From the NCBI RefSeq assembly GCF_003352465.1, contig NZ_CP031153.1:1106465-1170464 (forward strand): 64,000 nucleotides of DNA, written 5' to 3'. Position numbers and translations under genes: made by a program. This stretch comes from Kordia sp. SMS9. Its GTDB lineage: Bacteria; Bacteroidota; Bacteroidia; Flavobacteriales; Flavobacteriaceae. Every line of letters begins with the position of its first letter. Positions within the stretch are counted from its first letter, which is position 1. Under the pieces are notes generated by a model. It was not told where the DNA came from. It was given only the letters and a program-made list of their open reading frames with translations, and made no database searches. Positions 41,865-51,659 of the stretch are shown here, piece by piece.

Positions 41865-43049
41865 ATGAAAATTTTAGCGATTGACGATCAGAAATTAGTA
41901 TTAATTCCTTTAGAAAGCAGGTTACAGGCATTGGGATATCAAGTATTGACAGAAACCAACGCCCTAAAAGCTGTTGAAATGTACGATATGTTTCAGCCAG
42001 ATTTGGTGATCGTAGATATGAATATGCCAACCGTTTCGGGAATGGACATTGTACAACATATCAGAACTATTAGAAAAGATGATACTCCTGTGATGATTTT
42101 ATCGGGAAATACCGATGATAATTTAATCACAAAAGGTTTTGATTTAGGCGTGAATGATTATATGAAGAAACCTTTGAGCTTAAATGAGGTTTGTGCACGT
42201 GTGAAACGATTGATTGGTGTTCCAGAAAATACGGCTGATATTGCTACAGAAACTGTAATGATTCAACAACGTTGTGTCGGTGTTGTGATTCCGTGTTATA
42301 ACGAAGCCGAACGTTTGCTAAGTAAAGAATTTACCGATTTTGTGGATCGTAATTCTGGGTATCATTTGTGTTTTGTGAATGATGGAAGCAAAGACAATAC
42401 GCTAGATGTTTTACACAAGTTACAGAAAGGCAGAGAGGATTTTGTAACCGTGTACGATTGTGAGAAAAACGGTGGAAAAGCAGAAGCAGTTCGATTGGGA
42501 ATGTTGCACATGGCGGAAAGAGCTGATTTGGATTATATTGGATTTTTGGATGCGGATTTGTCTACCGATTTGGCAGATTTTGACGAATTGGTTTCGACGA
42601 TTGAAAACTCTGATTTTAAGATTGTAAGCGGCTCAAGAATTAGCAGAATGGGCGCAAATATTACGAAAGAATCGGCACGTAAAGTGATTAGTATGACGAT
42701 TAATTTGATCATTCGAACCATTTTATCCATGAATTTTAAAGACACGCAATGTGGCGCCAAAATTTTTCACAAAGATGTGATTCACTTAGCGTTCGACAAG
42801 AAGTTTATTACCAAATGGTTGTTTGATGTAGAAATTTTTATGCGCATGCGAATTCATTTCGGATTGGACAACGCTAGAGCAATGATGTGCGAGCAGCCTT
42901 TGAAACGTTGGATTCACGCAGATGGTTCTAAGTTGTCTATGAAAGATTCGATCAAAATTATTGGTCAGTTAGGACAGATTGCTTGGTATTACAATCGCAA
43001 AAAAAAAGTTTCAACTGAAGCTATAAATACTGATTTTGAGATTGCTTAG
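41865..43049 (+). CDS. response-regulator receiver fused to family 2 glycosyltransferase
   Basis: A 394-aa fusion. Receiver (1-120): LAIDDQKLV, phospho-acceptor Asp51 in VIVDMNMPTVSGMD, ILSGNTDD switch, and Lys102 in YMKKPLS. GT2 (135-385): GVVIPCYNEAERL, FVNDGSKDNTLDVL, CEKNGGKAEAVRLGM, the metal-binding FLDADLSTD (Asp229, Asp231) and SGSRISRMG, the dolichyl-phosphate-mannose-synthase-like branch. No membrane helix is present. Phosphorylation of the receiver would therefore directly gate a sugar transferase, not transcription. It is divergent from the GT-C-like operon; a polyprenyl-phosphate-sugar made by the GT2 could feed the GT-C enzyme. The kinase is unknown; the H-NOX relay is a candidate. 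Confidence 0.88.
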   Translation: MKILAIDDQKLVLIPLESRLQALGYQVLTETNALKAVEMYDMFQPDLVIVDMNMPTVSGMDIVQHIRTIRKDDTPVMILSGNTDDNLITKGFDLGVNDYMKKPLSLNEVCARVKRLIGVPENTADIATETVMIQQRCVGVVIPCYNEAERLLSKEFTDFVDRNSGYHLCFVNDGSKDNTLDVLHKLQKGREDFVTVYDCEKNGGKAEAVRLGMLHMAERADLDYIGFLDADLSTDLADFDELVSTIENSDFKIVSGSRISRMGANITKESARKVISMTINLIIRTILSMNFKDTQCGAKIFHKDVIHLAFDKKFITKWLFDVEIFMRMRIHFGLDNARAMMCEQPLKRWIHADGSKLSMKDSIKIIGQLGQIAWYYNRKKKVSTEAINTDFEIA

Positions 43050-43114
43050 CCTGTAAAAATAGCACACGTTTCCCCAATTCCCAAAGATTCCCCTAAACCT
43101 TAAAACCCTACCTA

Positions 43115-43549
43115 ATGAAGATTGGAATTCTAATTATATTCCGTAATGATGAAAATATTATTGACGTACAGAAGTTTATTGAACTTTTTTCGCAAAATGT
43201 AAAACTGAATGTTTGCTTGGTGAATAATGAAAGTACCGACAACACATTTGCACTTTTAAAAGAGATTCAAGAAGAAGCCGAACTGTCGATTTCTGTGATT
43301 GATGTAAAGAAGAATCGCGGTCATGATGCTGCCGTCAAAGCAGGCATTCGGTATTTGAATAGCGCACACGACTTGCCTTTTATTTTGTGTTTGAAAACCT
43401 ATGTTTCTGAGGATTTTTTAACACTTGAAAAGGTGTTTGCTAGTATTCAACAAGAAAAAGGTATAGTGACCGGTTTGTTTCAAAAAACCAAACGTATTGT
43501 ACAAAAGAATGTGTTTTCGTTGCGTGGTGTTTTGGAGTTTCAAACTTGA
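43115..43549 (+). CDS. short GT2-like protein lacking the DxD motif
   Basis: A 144-aa protein with the first half of a GT2 fold: IGILIIFRNDENIID, NVCLVNNESTDNTFALLKEI and VKKNRGHDAAVKAGIRYL. At the place where GT2 enzymes have the metal-binding LDADxQ, it has CLKTYVSEDF, so the DxD is missing, and the acceptor-binding half is absent. Family members usually exceed 220 aa. It follows the receiver-GT2 gene by 65 bp on the same strand and may be a degenerate copy, a regulatory partner, or a nucleotide-sugar-binding remnant. The reading frame itself is intact, with normal codons up to its stop. Confidence 0.7.
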   Translation: MKIGILIIFRNDENIIDVQKFIELFSQNVKLNVCLVNNESTDNTFALLKEIQEEAELSISVIDVKKNRGHDAAVKAGIRYLNSAHDLPFILCLKTYVSEDFLTLEKVFASIQQEKGIVTGLFQKTKRIVQKNVFSLRGVLEFQT

Positions 43550-43712
43550 TTCTGAGTCACTGTAATTTTACCTCGAATTGTTTTATTTACATAATTTCTA
43601 ATAAGTCTAAAAGCGTAGCAATCTAAGAGGTTTCCGTATACGCGGGAACAAGCCTAAAGCAAAGCCGTATCTAAAAATCTCAATACTCACTACTAATATC
43701 TCAAAACTAGTT

Positions 43713-44387
43713 CTATTTCCCTTTCCCTTCCACAACCACAACAATTTCACCTTTTGGTGGTTTGTTTTGATAGTACGCTAAGACTTCTTTCGCTGTACCG
43801 CGAATGGTTTCTTCGTAGAGTTTGGTAAGTTCACGGGAAACTGAAACTTGTCGGTCTTCGCCGAAATATTCACAGAAATGTCCCAAGGTTTTGACCAATT
43901 TGTGTGGCGATTCGTAGAAAATCATGGTGCGTGTTTCTTCTGCAAGAAGCTTCAATCGGGTTTGTCTGCCTTTTTTCACGGGCAAAAATCCTTCAAAGAC
44001 AAATTTATCATTGGGCAATCCGCTATTGACTAGTGCTGGCACAAACGCTGTGGCTCCAGGCAAACATTCTACAGGAATTTGATTTGCAATACAGGCGCGC
44101 GTCAACAAAAACCCAGGATCAGAAATGGCTGGTGTTCCTGCATCGCTGATTAAAGCAAAAGTTTCGCCTGCTTTCATGCGTTGCACTAACGTTTCGGTCG
44201 TTTTATGCTCGTTGTGCATGTGGTGACTTTGCATTGGTGTCGTAATTTCAAAATGCTTCAACAGCTTTCCACTCGTACGTGTATCTTCTGCCAAAATCAT
44301 ATCGACATTTTGTAAAACCTCCACAGCTCTAAAAGTCATATCTTGGAGATTTCCAATAGGTGTTGGCACAATATAAAGTTTCATCAA
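43713..44387 (-). CDS. rsmI: 16S rRNA (cytidine(1402)-2'-O)-methyltransferase
   Basis: A 224-aa SAM-dependent enzyme that 2'-O-methylates C1402 of 16S rRNA in the ribosomal P site. The start LYIVPTPIGNLQDMTFRAVE then VLQNVDMILAEDTRTS is diagnostic. FALISDAGTPAISDPGF and ECLPGATAFVPALVNSGLPN form the tetrapyrrole-methylase-like SAM pocket. FYESPHKLVKTLGHF and VSVSRELTKLYEETIRGT follow. Members from Proteobacteria are near 285 aa with a C-terminal extension; this short form ends after GEIVVVVEG, as usual in Bacteroidota. It is a single gene, divergent from the adhesin gene. Confidence 0.93.
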   Translation of the reverse strand: MMKLYIVPTPIGNLQDMTFRAVEVLQNVDMILAEDTRTSGKLLKHFEITTPMQSHHMHNEHKTTETLVQRMKAGETFALISDAGTPAISDPGFLLTRACIANQIPVECLPGATAFVPALVNSGLPNDKFVFEGFLPVKKGRQTRLKLLAEETRTMIFYESPHKLVKTLGHFCEYFGEDRQVSVSRELTKLYEETIRGTAKEVLAYYQNKPPKGEIVVVVEGKGK

Positions 44388-44524
44388 TACAAGTTTAGTC
44401 GTTGAAATTTTGAGTTTATTCTCAGTCCAAAAATAACCATTACTGTATAAAAAGTAGTAATTCTGATATCTTAATTGTTCTATATACGCAACCTTTTCAG
44501 AATTTTCCCATCTTTACAGTAATT

Positions 44525-47500
44525 ATGAAAAACCGATATTTAACCATCTTCTTTCTGTTCTGTTCACTTTTTGGATGGAGTCAAACCACAGATTTATCTG
44601 CAAGTATAGAAGCTACTGATCTTAGTGGAACACCAATTTCAAACATTGTAATTTTTCAAGAGTTTTATTATGTAACTACCATAAGTAACTCTGGCAATGG
44701 CGTGAGTAATGCCACATTTACACAACAGTTAGCTCCGAATGTAACTGCGTTAGCTATAGAAAGTCAAAATGCCGTTGGTGGTGCAGCCAATGCTACAAAT
44801 TTGGTATACAATCCTACTTTGGGAACAGTGACAGCGTTGCTTCCCAACTTACCCAATGCTTCTAGTGTAGAGATTCGAATATTGGTGAGAGCACCCAAAG
44901 TTTCTGGAGGAATTTCTACCACTGCAACCATTACTCCACCCAATGGTACTACAGATACAGCTCCTGATGGAAATACGTCCATTATTTCTATGAATGTCAC
45001 GTATGCGCCATTAGATTTTTCGGTAACATACCAACAAGTGAATCCTGTATCTGGAACAGGAATTTCTGCTTGGGGCGATCAGGTTACGTATGAATTTACC
45101 ATTACTAATAATGGTGCATTTCAGTATCCGATTGATGATTTTGGATTATTTCAAGGATTGGCGTCTAATTCAGTTAATGGTTCTGCCACATTGCAACTCA
45201 TATCACTAAATTGTATTGCTGCCACAAATGGTGTGGATTGTCCGTTAGATTTGGGGATTTTTCCACAAAACCCAACGTTGGTAGTTCCCATTCAAGAAGT
45301 ATATCAATACGATCAAGAACTAATTTTTCCTTCGCAATCTAGTCTCACTTTTAGTGCCGTTTTTGAATATACAGAAGGTGATTGTGGCGTTGAATCTGAG
45401 TTAATTAGGATGCAAAGTTTTGCAGAAATCACATTGTCGGAAGCCAATACTGCATCCAATCAATCCAATATAGAAATCACCAATTTATTAGATTCTACGG
45501 TATGTCCGTGTACCGATGTTTCCATTGATACCGTGCAAATAAATCCTACGCCTGGCGGTGTTTTATCTGGTTGGGATCAACAAGTGACTTACCAAACGAC
45601 ATTGACCAATAATGGTCCGTTAGATACGACAATTCAGTTCTTTTTTCAAAACTTAGGAATCCCTTGGGATTTTATTTCTATTAGTTGTATTAGTGCTACT
45701 GGTGGCGTCACCTGTGCTGATATTAACTTTGATACCACAGATCAATTTTGGGAAGTAGACAATTTTTCTATTCCCGTAGGTGCGATCATTGTGATTGAAA
45801 CCATTGTACAATATCAAGAGCCTGAATGTCCAACTGATAGTGTTAATGATTCGCCTTTTAGAACCACCGTCAACATGTTGCAACATATTGATTGTAATGA
45901 CGTTGACAATAATGATTTTGATACGATCACATTGCCGCAAGCGCTCGGAACTGCTGATTGTATCACTCCGACAGCAGTAAGTATTACAAAAACACAAGTA
46001 GCTCCTATGTTGCCTTTGGGAAGTTCTGAAAGCAACCCAGTTCCTTGGGGCGATATTACTTATCATATTACAGTTGAAAATAATAACTTGAATGACATTC
46101 CTGTCAGTTTAGCTGATTTTTATGGAGGTACTACTTCTGCTACGGGTATTTTACAATCGGTCACTTGTATTGCCACAACTGGAACCGCAACTTGTGTTCC
46201 GATACCAAACGCCAATATTGGGACTCCTTTTACTGCAACAGGAGACGTATTTTGGGAAATTACAGAAGCTGAAAATTGGGTGCTTCCCGCAGGAAGCTCC
46301 GTTACTTTTGAAGTTGTCGTAAATTGGAATCCTGCATGTTCTAGTTTGGTAACACCAGTAACAAATGCTGCTACAGTGAATATTACTGGATTAAATAATG
46401 CATCCATAACGGTAACGGAGACAAGTTACCTTACCTCTTGTGTAGATTTGATCATTCAAACATTTCCTTCGCAACCGACAACGCCTGTAAACTCCAACTT
46501 TAATTGGATTGTAGACATTACCAATAGCATTTCGAGTTCCACCGCCACCAATGCCATATTTACGACCACTGTAAACAACGCTTTTACAATCACAGGAACG
46601 CCCACATGTACTGTAACTACTGGAAATGCCACGTGTATTTCATCATTTATGGTAGATACAACTACGAATGAAGTTTCGGGAATCATCCCATTACTAGAGC
46701 CTGATGCAACCATACAAATTGTCATTCCAGTAACAGCGCCTGGTTTTGGAGGTTCGTTTACAAACGTTGCCGAAGTACAGCCCGATCCTGCGAACAATGC
46801 AGAATCTGATCAAAGCACAAATATCTCTATTTCAAGCGTACAAGTATTATCGCCAACGGTGAGTAAAACATTTACACCCGACGAAATTATGGAAATGCAA
46901 ACCTCTGTGTTGACATTTACTATTGACAATGTTCCTGGAAATTTAGCACAATCAGGCATTTCTTTTACGGATAATTTACCTGCGGGAATCGTCTTAGCGG
47001 GCGATCCGTATTGGGTAGCCGATAATGGCGCTACAGCAGATTTTGTCGGATTGACAAATGACACTTTCGTGGGAATCGCCAATTTGATCATTCCTGATGG
47101 CGTTGCTAGTTGTACATTTGCCGTTGTCGTTACTTCAAATACGAGCGGTTTCTATACGAATGAATTTGCCAATTTCTCAAACTTGAATAATATTGACGCC
47201 AGTGCAGTACTTGCTACGTTGAATGTTTTGCCAATTCCGCCAAGTGCTGATTTAGAAATTTCACTCGCGCCCAACCAAACAGAATATTGTGAAGGTGATG
47301 AAGCTATATTTACGCTCACCATTACCAATAATGGTCCTGACGATGCAGAAAATGTCGCCATACAACATTATTTAAATCCTTTAGGCTTTAGTTATCTTTC
47401 CGATGATGCAGGCGGAACGTATACAAGTGCCACAGGAATTTGGGAACTTTCTGGAATTAGCATTGCTGGTACAGCCGGCAACAATACATTTACCGCCGAA

Positions 47501-48586
47501 ATTACGACTATAATTTTAGATGTTGATGCTACTAACAATCAATATGAAACTATGGCAGAAATAACTGCTTCAAGCATTTTTGACATTGATAGCGACGTAA
47601 CTGCTAGTTTTAATATTGACGATTTAGGAGACTCCGTTGCAGATGATGACGAAGTACAATTAGAAGTTACCGTTTTTGAAATTCACAACGATATTGATTT
47701 GGCTATTGATGACATAGAAGTTTGTATTGGAAATACGGCTACAATTACGATTGACAATCCAACCGCAACCTACACGTACAATTGGTATGAAACATCCAAT
47801 CCTACGCAAATTGTATTTACAGGAACTATGTTTGAAACTGGAATTCTCACTCTGGATACAACCTATGAAATAGAAATCATCAATGAAAATAATTGTCCTG
47901 GCATTGCACGTGAAATGGTTCAAGTAACCGCAGTTTCTTGTATTGATTTAGGAATTGAAAAAACAGTAGATACTGACATGCCTTCTATTGGTGAAACTGT
48001 TACATTTACCATAACCATCACCAACAATAGCAATGAAGAAGCTACCAATATCATCATAGAAGAACTATTGCCAAACGGATACGAATATGCGTCACACGTA
48101 GCAAGTAATGGTACCTACGATGAAAGTACACAATTATGGACGATTGGAAGTGTAGCCGCAGGAAATTCAGCCACTTTAACGCTTATGGTAACAGTTGTAG
48201 ATGGTGATGATTATACGAATGTTGTTGAAATTATCAGTCAATCTTCTGTAGATAGCAATCCAGCAAATAATAGCGCAACCGCGATTACATTTCCAGATTG
48301 TTTGCAAATTCCTAGTGGATTTTCACCAAACAATGATTTGATAAATGATGTTTGGGAAATTGCTTGTTTAGAGAATTATATAGACAATGAATTGCTTATT
48401 TTCAACCGTTGGGGGACTGTCGTCTATAAAACCAGCAACTATACTAATAACTGGAATGGTGAAGCCAATCAAAATACGGTGTTACTCAATAAAAATGGGC
48501 GTTTGCCAGTTGGTACGTATTTTTATGTGTTGAAATTACAAAACAATACCATTGAAAAAACGGGCTGGGTGTATTTGAATTATTGA
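44525..48586 (+). CDS. large DUF11-repeat surface protein with gliding-motility-associated (CHU_C) C-terminal domain
   Basis: A 1353-aa secreted protein. Signal peptide at 1-19 (YLTIFFLFCSLFGWSQ). The body is a series of DUF11/Ig-like beta domains of about 115-150 aa, recognised by recurring VTYxxTxTNNGxxxxxxxxFxxxL patterns (QVTYEFTITNNG, QVTYQTTLTNNG, DITYHITVENNN, AIFTLTITNNGPDDAENV, TVTFTITITNNSNEEATNI). An Ig-like domain near 1030-1120 contains CIGNTATITIDNPTATYTY. The last 90 residues (SGFSPNNDLINDVWEI, LLIFNRWGTVVYKT, PVGTYFYVL) form the CHU_C domain, a type B T9SS sorting signal. It is probably a cell-surface adhesin or polymer scaffold. Confidence 0.9.
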   Translation: MKNRYLTIFFLFCSLFGWSQTTDLSASIEATDLSGTPISNIVIFQEFYYVTTISNSGNGVSNATFTQQLAPNVTALAIESQNAVGGAANATNLVYNPTLGTVTALLPNLPNASSVEIRILVRAPKVSGGISTTATITPPNGTTDTAPDGNTSIISMNVTYAPLDFSVTYQQVNPVSGTGISAWGDQVTYEFTITNNGAFQYPIDDFGLFQGLASNSVNGSATLQLISLNCIAATNGVDCPLDLGIFPQNPTLVVPIQEVYQYDQELIFPSQSSLTFSAVFEYTEGDCGVESELIRMQSFAEITLSEANTASNQSNIEITNLLDSTVCPCTDVSIDTVQINPTPGGVLSGWDQQVTYQTTLTNNGPLDTTIQFFFQNLGIPWDFISISCISATGGVTCADINFDTTDQFWEVDNFSIPVGAIIVIETIVQYQEPECPTDSVNDSPFRTTVNMLQHIDCNDVDNNDFDTITLPQALGTADCITPTAVSITKTQVAPMLPLGSSESNPVPWGDITYHITVENNNLNDIPVSLADFYGGTTSATGILQSVTCIATTGTATCVPIPNANIGTPFTATGDVFWEITEAENWVLPAGSSVTFEVVVNWNPACSSLVTPVTNAATVNITGLNNASITVTETSYLTSCVDLIIQTFPSQPTTPVNSNFNWIVDITNSISSSTATNAIFTTTVNNAFTITGTPTCTVTTGNATCISSFMVDTTTNEVSGIIPLLEPDATIQIVIPVTAPGFGGSFTNVAEVQPDPANNAESDQSTNISISSVQVLSPTVSKTFTPDEIMEMQTSVLTFTIDNVPGNLAQSGISFTDNLPAGIVLAGDPYWVADNGATADFVGLTNDTFVGIANLIIPDGVASCTFAVVVTSNTSGFYTNEFANFSNLNNIDASAVLATLNVLPIPPSADLEISLAPNQTEYCEGDEAIFTLTITNNGPDDAENVAIQHYLNPLGFSYLSDDAGGTYTSATGIWELSGISIAGTAGNNTFTAEITTIILDVDATNNQYETMAEITASSIFDIDSDVTASFNIDDLGDSVADDDEVQLEVTVFEIHNDIDLAIDDIEVCIGNTATITIDNPTATYTYNWYETSNPTQIVFTGTMFETGILTLDTTYEIEIINENNCPGIAREMVQVTAVSCIDLGIEKTVDTDMPSIGETVTFTITITNNSNEEATNIIIEELLPNGYEYASHVASNGTYDESTQLWTIGSVAAGNSATLTLMVTVVDGDDYTNVVEIISQSSVDSNPANNSATAITFPDCLQIPSGFSPNNDLINDVWEIACLENYIDNELLIFNRWGTVVYKTSNYTNNWNGEANQNTVLLNKNGRLPVGTYFYVLKLQNNTIEKTGWVYLNY

Positions 48587-48887
48587 TTTTTTTAGACCGC
48601 TAACGCTTTTAGATCATCAGACATTTTTGTCATTGACTTCGTCGAATCTTTGATTTCCTTCGAAGGCAGGAATCTCTCTGTATGTGATACTGAGTCAAGC
48701 TCAGCATGACGCTACTATTGTATTTTCTCGAAATGTCACTTCGAGTGATTTTCGATAGAAAATAGTATCGAGAAGTACTGGGAATACAGAAATTATATCT
48801 ATTTTTTCTGTCATTCCGCATTTATTGCGGAATCCAATTTGAAACACTTTAGATTCCATACATGTTAACTCTTTCTAAAAAATCAAA
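48587..48887. repeat. intergenic repeats between adhesin and acidic protein
   Basis: No gene is seen. A shoulder repeat at 48734-48779 (GTCACTTCGAGTG-[ATTTTC-GATA-GAAAAT]-AGTATCGAGAAGTACT) is followed by the ATTCCGCA-TTTAT-TGCGGAAT palindrome at 48813-48833, identical to 2276-2296, and by TTTGAAACACTTTAGATTCC, similar to the sequence between the two palindromes at 2297-2318. Confidence 0.75.
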
Positions 48888-49709
48888 CTACGAAAACTTA
48901 CGCTCAATAATTCCCATAAAACGTGTTTCGTACTCTTCTTTGCCTGCCCAATTATTATAATCAGGTTTGATCATATTGTAGATAAAATCTTTGGCTTCTG
49001 TTTCGCTTTCAATCGTATTCAATTGAGAAATCACGCGGTTGTAATCTTCTTGATTGCCATCAAATAAATGTTTTGTAAAGGCAATTCGGTCATTTAATCC
49101 AATAGAAATTCCTGTATTCAAGCGATCATTCAATGATTTTGGTTTGGTTTCCTTTTTCACCTCTTTTACCTCAACAGCAGCTTTTACTTCCTTCGTCACC
49201 GTCTCAACTACTTTTGGTGTTGGCGCAGGTTTTTCAGCTTCTGCTACTTCTTCACTTTTAACAAACGTAGGTTGTGGCATTACATCTGCTAAAATATCTT
49301 CTAGCGTTTCACGCTTAGGTGATGGAGGAGTTTCTTTTGCTAATATTGGATCTTCTTCGCCATCTTCTGGCATTTCGGCCACCATATTCTTAATGGTTTC
49401 CATTAAAGGTGCTACCAAATCGTCTTGCTCAGGATCTTCACTTACCAAATGATGTCTGGTGAAAGAATCATCTTCAGCGTTTTGTTCTACTTTATCATGA
49501 TTGTACACATTCTCTAAGGTTTGGAAAAAAGAAGAATCTGCATAATCGGGTACCGTATCTTTAAATTGTTCTTCAAAAAACAATAGTACAGACAATTTTT
49601 CAAAAACTTCTTTCGCTTCTTTGTGTAATGCAACTACATCTTCTTTACCTTTTAATTTTAGGATTCGATGCGCGATACTCACTAAATCTCCTTCTAATTT
49701 TTTCTTCAT
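48888..49709 (-). CDS. acidic conserved protein of unknown function next to tdk
   Basis: A 273-aa cytoplasmic protein with three parts. The N-terminal helical region (1-65) contains SIAHRILKLKGKEDVVALHK and FEKLSVLLFFEEQF. A long acidic Pro/Glu/Lys-rich linker (about 75-190) includes EDPEQDDLVAPL and EEVAEAEKPAPTPKV. A conserved-looking C-terminal helical region (190-273) contains LNDRLNTGISIGLNDRIAFT, KHLFDGNQEDYNRVISQLNT and YNMIKPDYNNWAGKEEYETR. I do not recognise a named domain. It is divergent from tdk with about 100 bp between the starts. From memory such proteins accompany tdk in flavobacteria, but no function is known to me. Confidence 0.7.
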   Translation of the reverse strand: MKKKLEGDLVSIAHRILKLKGKEDVVALHKEAKEVFEKLSVLLFFEEQFKDTVPDYADSSFFQTLENVYNHDKVEQNAEDDSFTRHHLVSEDPEQDDLVAPLMETIKNMVAEMPEDGEEDPILAKETPPSPKRETLEDILADVMPQPTFVKSEEVAEAEKPAPTPKVVETVTKEVKAAVEVKEVKKETKPKSLNDRLNTGISIGLNDRIAFTKHLFDGNQEDYNRVISQLNTIESETEAKDFIYNMIKPDYNNWAGKEEYETRFMGIIERKFS

Positions 49710-49811
49710 AATTTTTAAACTAATGTCGTTGTATAACCTTTGATTTTTTAATAAATTTGTTCACCTTTACAAAAACGAGTATAAATTCGTTTTCGACTTG
49801 AAAATTACAAA

Positions 49812-50456
49812 ATGTTTCTCGAAAATACAGTAAATCATAAAGAACAATTTGGTTGGATTGAAGTTATTTGTGGTTCCATGTTCTCTGGAAAAACAGAAGA
49901 ACTGATCCGAAGACTCAAAAGAGCCCAATTTGCAAAGCAAAAAGTGGAAATCTTCAAACCTGCTGTTGATGTTCGTTATGACGAGGAAATGGTCGTTTCT
50001 CATGACGCAAACGAAATTCGCTCTACCCCTGTTCCCGCCGCCGCCAACATACGATTATTAGCCGACAATTGCGATGTTGTAGGAATTGACGAAGCACAAT
50101 TTTTTGACGATGGTATCGTTGCTGTTTGTAATGATTTAGCCAACAAAGGTATCCGCGTTATTGTTGCTGGTTTAGACATGGATTTTAAAGGAAACCCTTT
50201 TGGTCCCATGCCTGCGCTTATGGCAACAGCTGAGTATGTTACCAAAGTACATGCTGTTTGCACACGAACAGGAAACCTAGCACAATACAGTTTTAGAAAA
50301 TCCAAAAGCGACGATTTGGTCTTGCTAGGAGAAACTGATGAATACGAACCATTAAGCCGCGCTGCTTATTATAAAGCAATGCTCAAAGAATCAGTGAAAG
50401 AGATTGAAGTTGATGATGCGGAAGAAATCATTCCAAAACAACAACCTGACAACTAA
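49812..50456 (+). CDS. tdk: thymidine kinase (type II), zinc-less variant
   Basis: A 214-aa salvage enzyme that phosphorylates thymidine to dTMP with ATP. The P-loop [14 protein letters not shown] (21-34), SHDANEIRS lid segment, [13 protein letters not shown] (catalytic Glu) and [14 protein letters not shown] are present. The usual zinc pairs are lost: the first is CTRT instead of CxxC, and the second region reads [13 protein letters not shown] without cysteines. I recall this as common in flavobacterial enzymes, so activity is still expected. It forms an operon with alr, 8 bp downstream, and probably mscL. Confidence 0.92.
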   Translation: MFLENTVNHKEQFGWIEVICGSMFSGKTEELIRRLKRAQFAKQKVEIFKPAVDVRYDEEMVVSHDANEIRSTPVPAAANIRLLADNCDVVGIDEAQFFDDGIVAVCNDLANKGIRVIVAGLDMDFKGNPFGPMPALMATAEYVTKVHAVCTRTGNLAQYSFRKSKSDDLVLLGETDEYEPLSRAAYYKAMLKESVKEIEVDDAEEIIPKQQPDN

Positions 50457-50464
50457 CTACCATA

Positions 50465-51574
50465 ATGCAAAACATTCAAGAATCTGTTTTAGAGATTAAT
50501 TTTAAAGCGCTTAAACATAATTTCGAGTTTTTAAAATCAAAAACCAACACAGGTACCAAAATTTTAGCCGTCGTAAAAGCTTTCGGCTACGGAAGTGATG
50601 CTGTTGAAATTGCGAAGTTTCTACAAGACGAACTCAACGTTGACTATTTTGCCGTTGCCTACATTCGTGAAGGTGCCTATTTGCGCGCTGCAGGAATTAC
50701 CACGCCAATTTTAGTATTACATCCACAAATTGTAAATCTAAAACACGCCATTGCGTACAATTTAGAACCCAGTTTATACAACGATCGTGTGTTTACAGCT
50801 TTTGCTAAAGAAGCCGCCAAACAAGGAAAAAAAGACTATCCAGTTCATATAAAATTTAATACCGGACTCAATCGTTTGGGCTTTTTTCATACAGACACCG
50901 ATTTTGTTATTAAAAAGTTGAAAACGCTATCGCAGATAAAAGCAGTCTCCATTTTATCACACTTAGCCGCTTCAGAAGATCCGAACGAAAAAGAATTCAC
51001 TCAAAATCAAATACAACTCTTTAAAGAAATTAGTGAAGCGTTTGAAAAAGGTCTGAATTACAAACCAATGTTACACATGACCAATACTTCGGGGATTTTA
51101 AACTATCCAGAAGCACATTTTGACATGGTTCGCACTGGAATTGGCTTGTATGGCTTTGGAAACGATCCAAAATACGATAAACACCTACAACCTGTCGCTT
51201 CCTTAAAATCGGTCATTTCTCAAATACATCGCATCGAAAAAGGAGAAAGTGTGGGTTACAATCGCGCGTTTATTGCCAACGATTATACAACCATTGCAAC
51301 CATTCCACTTGGACATGCAGACGGAATAAGCAGACAATTTGGAAATGGTGTGGGCAATGTCATTATCAATGGAAAACCTGCACCAATCGTTGGAAATGTT
51401 TGTATGGACATGATTATGGTAAACATTACGGGAATCCGTTGTAATGAAGGTGATGAAGTCATTATTTTTGGAGAAGGGCAAAATGCAGAAGAATTTGGTG
51501 AAAAAATAAATACCATCTCGTATGAAATCCTCACAGCGGTCTCTCAACGAGTAAAACGTGTATTTCTTCGGTAA
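50465..51574 (+). CDS. alr: alanine racemase
   Basis: A 369-aa PLP-dependent fold III racemase that makes D-alanine for peptidoglycan. The PLP lysine is Lys38 in ILAVVKAFGYG. HIKFNTGLNRLGF, ILSHLAASEDPNE and MVRTGIGLYGFG are the usual barrel segments. The second catalytic base, Tyr, is in GESVGYNRAF, and VGNVCMDMIMVNIT is the C-terminal domain signature (VGRVxMD). Length matches the family (360-380 aa). It follows tdk by 8 bp and is followed by mscL after 85 bp. Confidence 0.95.
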   Translation: MQNIQESVLEINFKALKHNFEFLKSKTNTGTKILAVVKAFGYGSDAVEIAKFLQDELNVDYFAVAYIREGAYLRAAGITTPILVLHPQIVNLKHAIAYNLEPSLYNDRVFTAFAKEAAKQGKKDYPVHIKFNTGLNRLGFFHTDTDFVIKKLKTLSQIKAVSILSHLAASEDPNEKEFTQNQIQLFKEISEAFEKGLNYKPMLHMTNTSGILNYPEAHFDMVRTGIGLYGFGNDPKYDKHLQPVASLKSVISQIHRIEKGESVGYNRAFIANDYTTIATIPLGHADGISRQFGNGVGNVIINGKPAPIVGNVCMDMIMVNITGIRCNEGDEVIIFGEGQNAEEFGEKINTISYEILTAVSQRVKRVFLR

Positions 51575-51659
51575 TCTGAACAATAGTTTCAAACGACAAA
51601 TTGAAAACTATCATAATTTTTATTACTTTTAAATTCAATAATAACTAACAATCAACATT

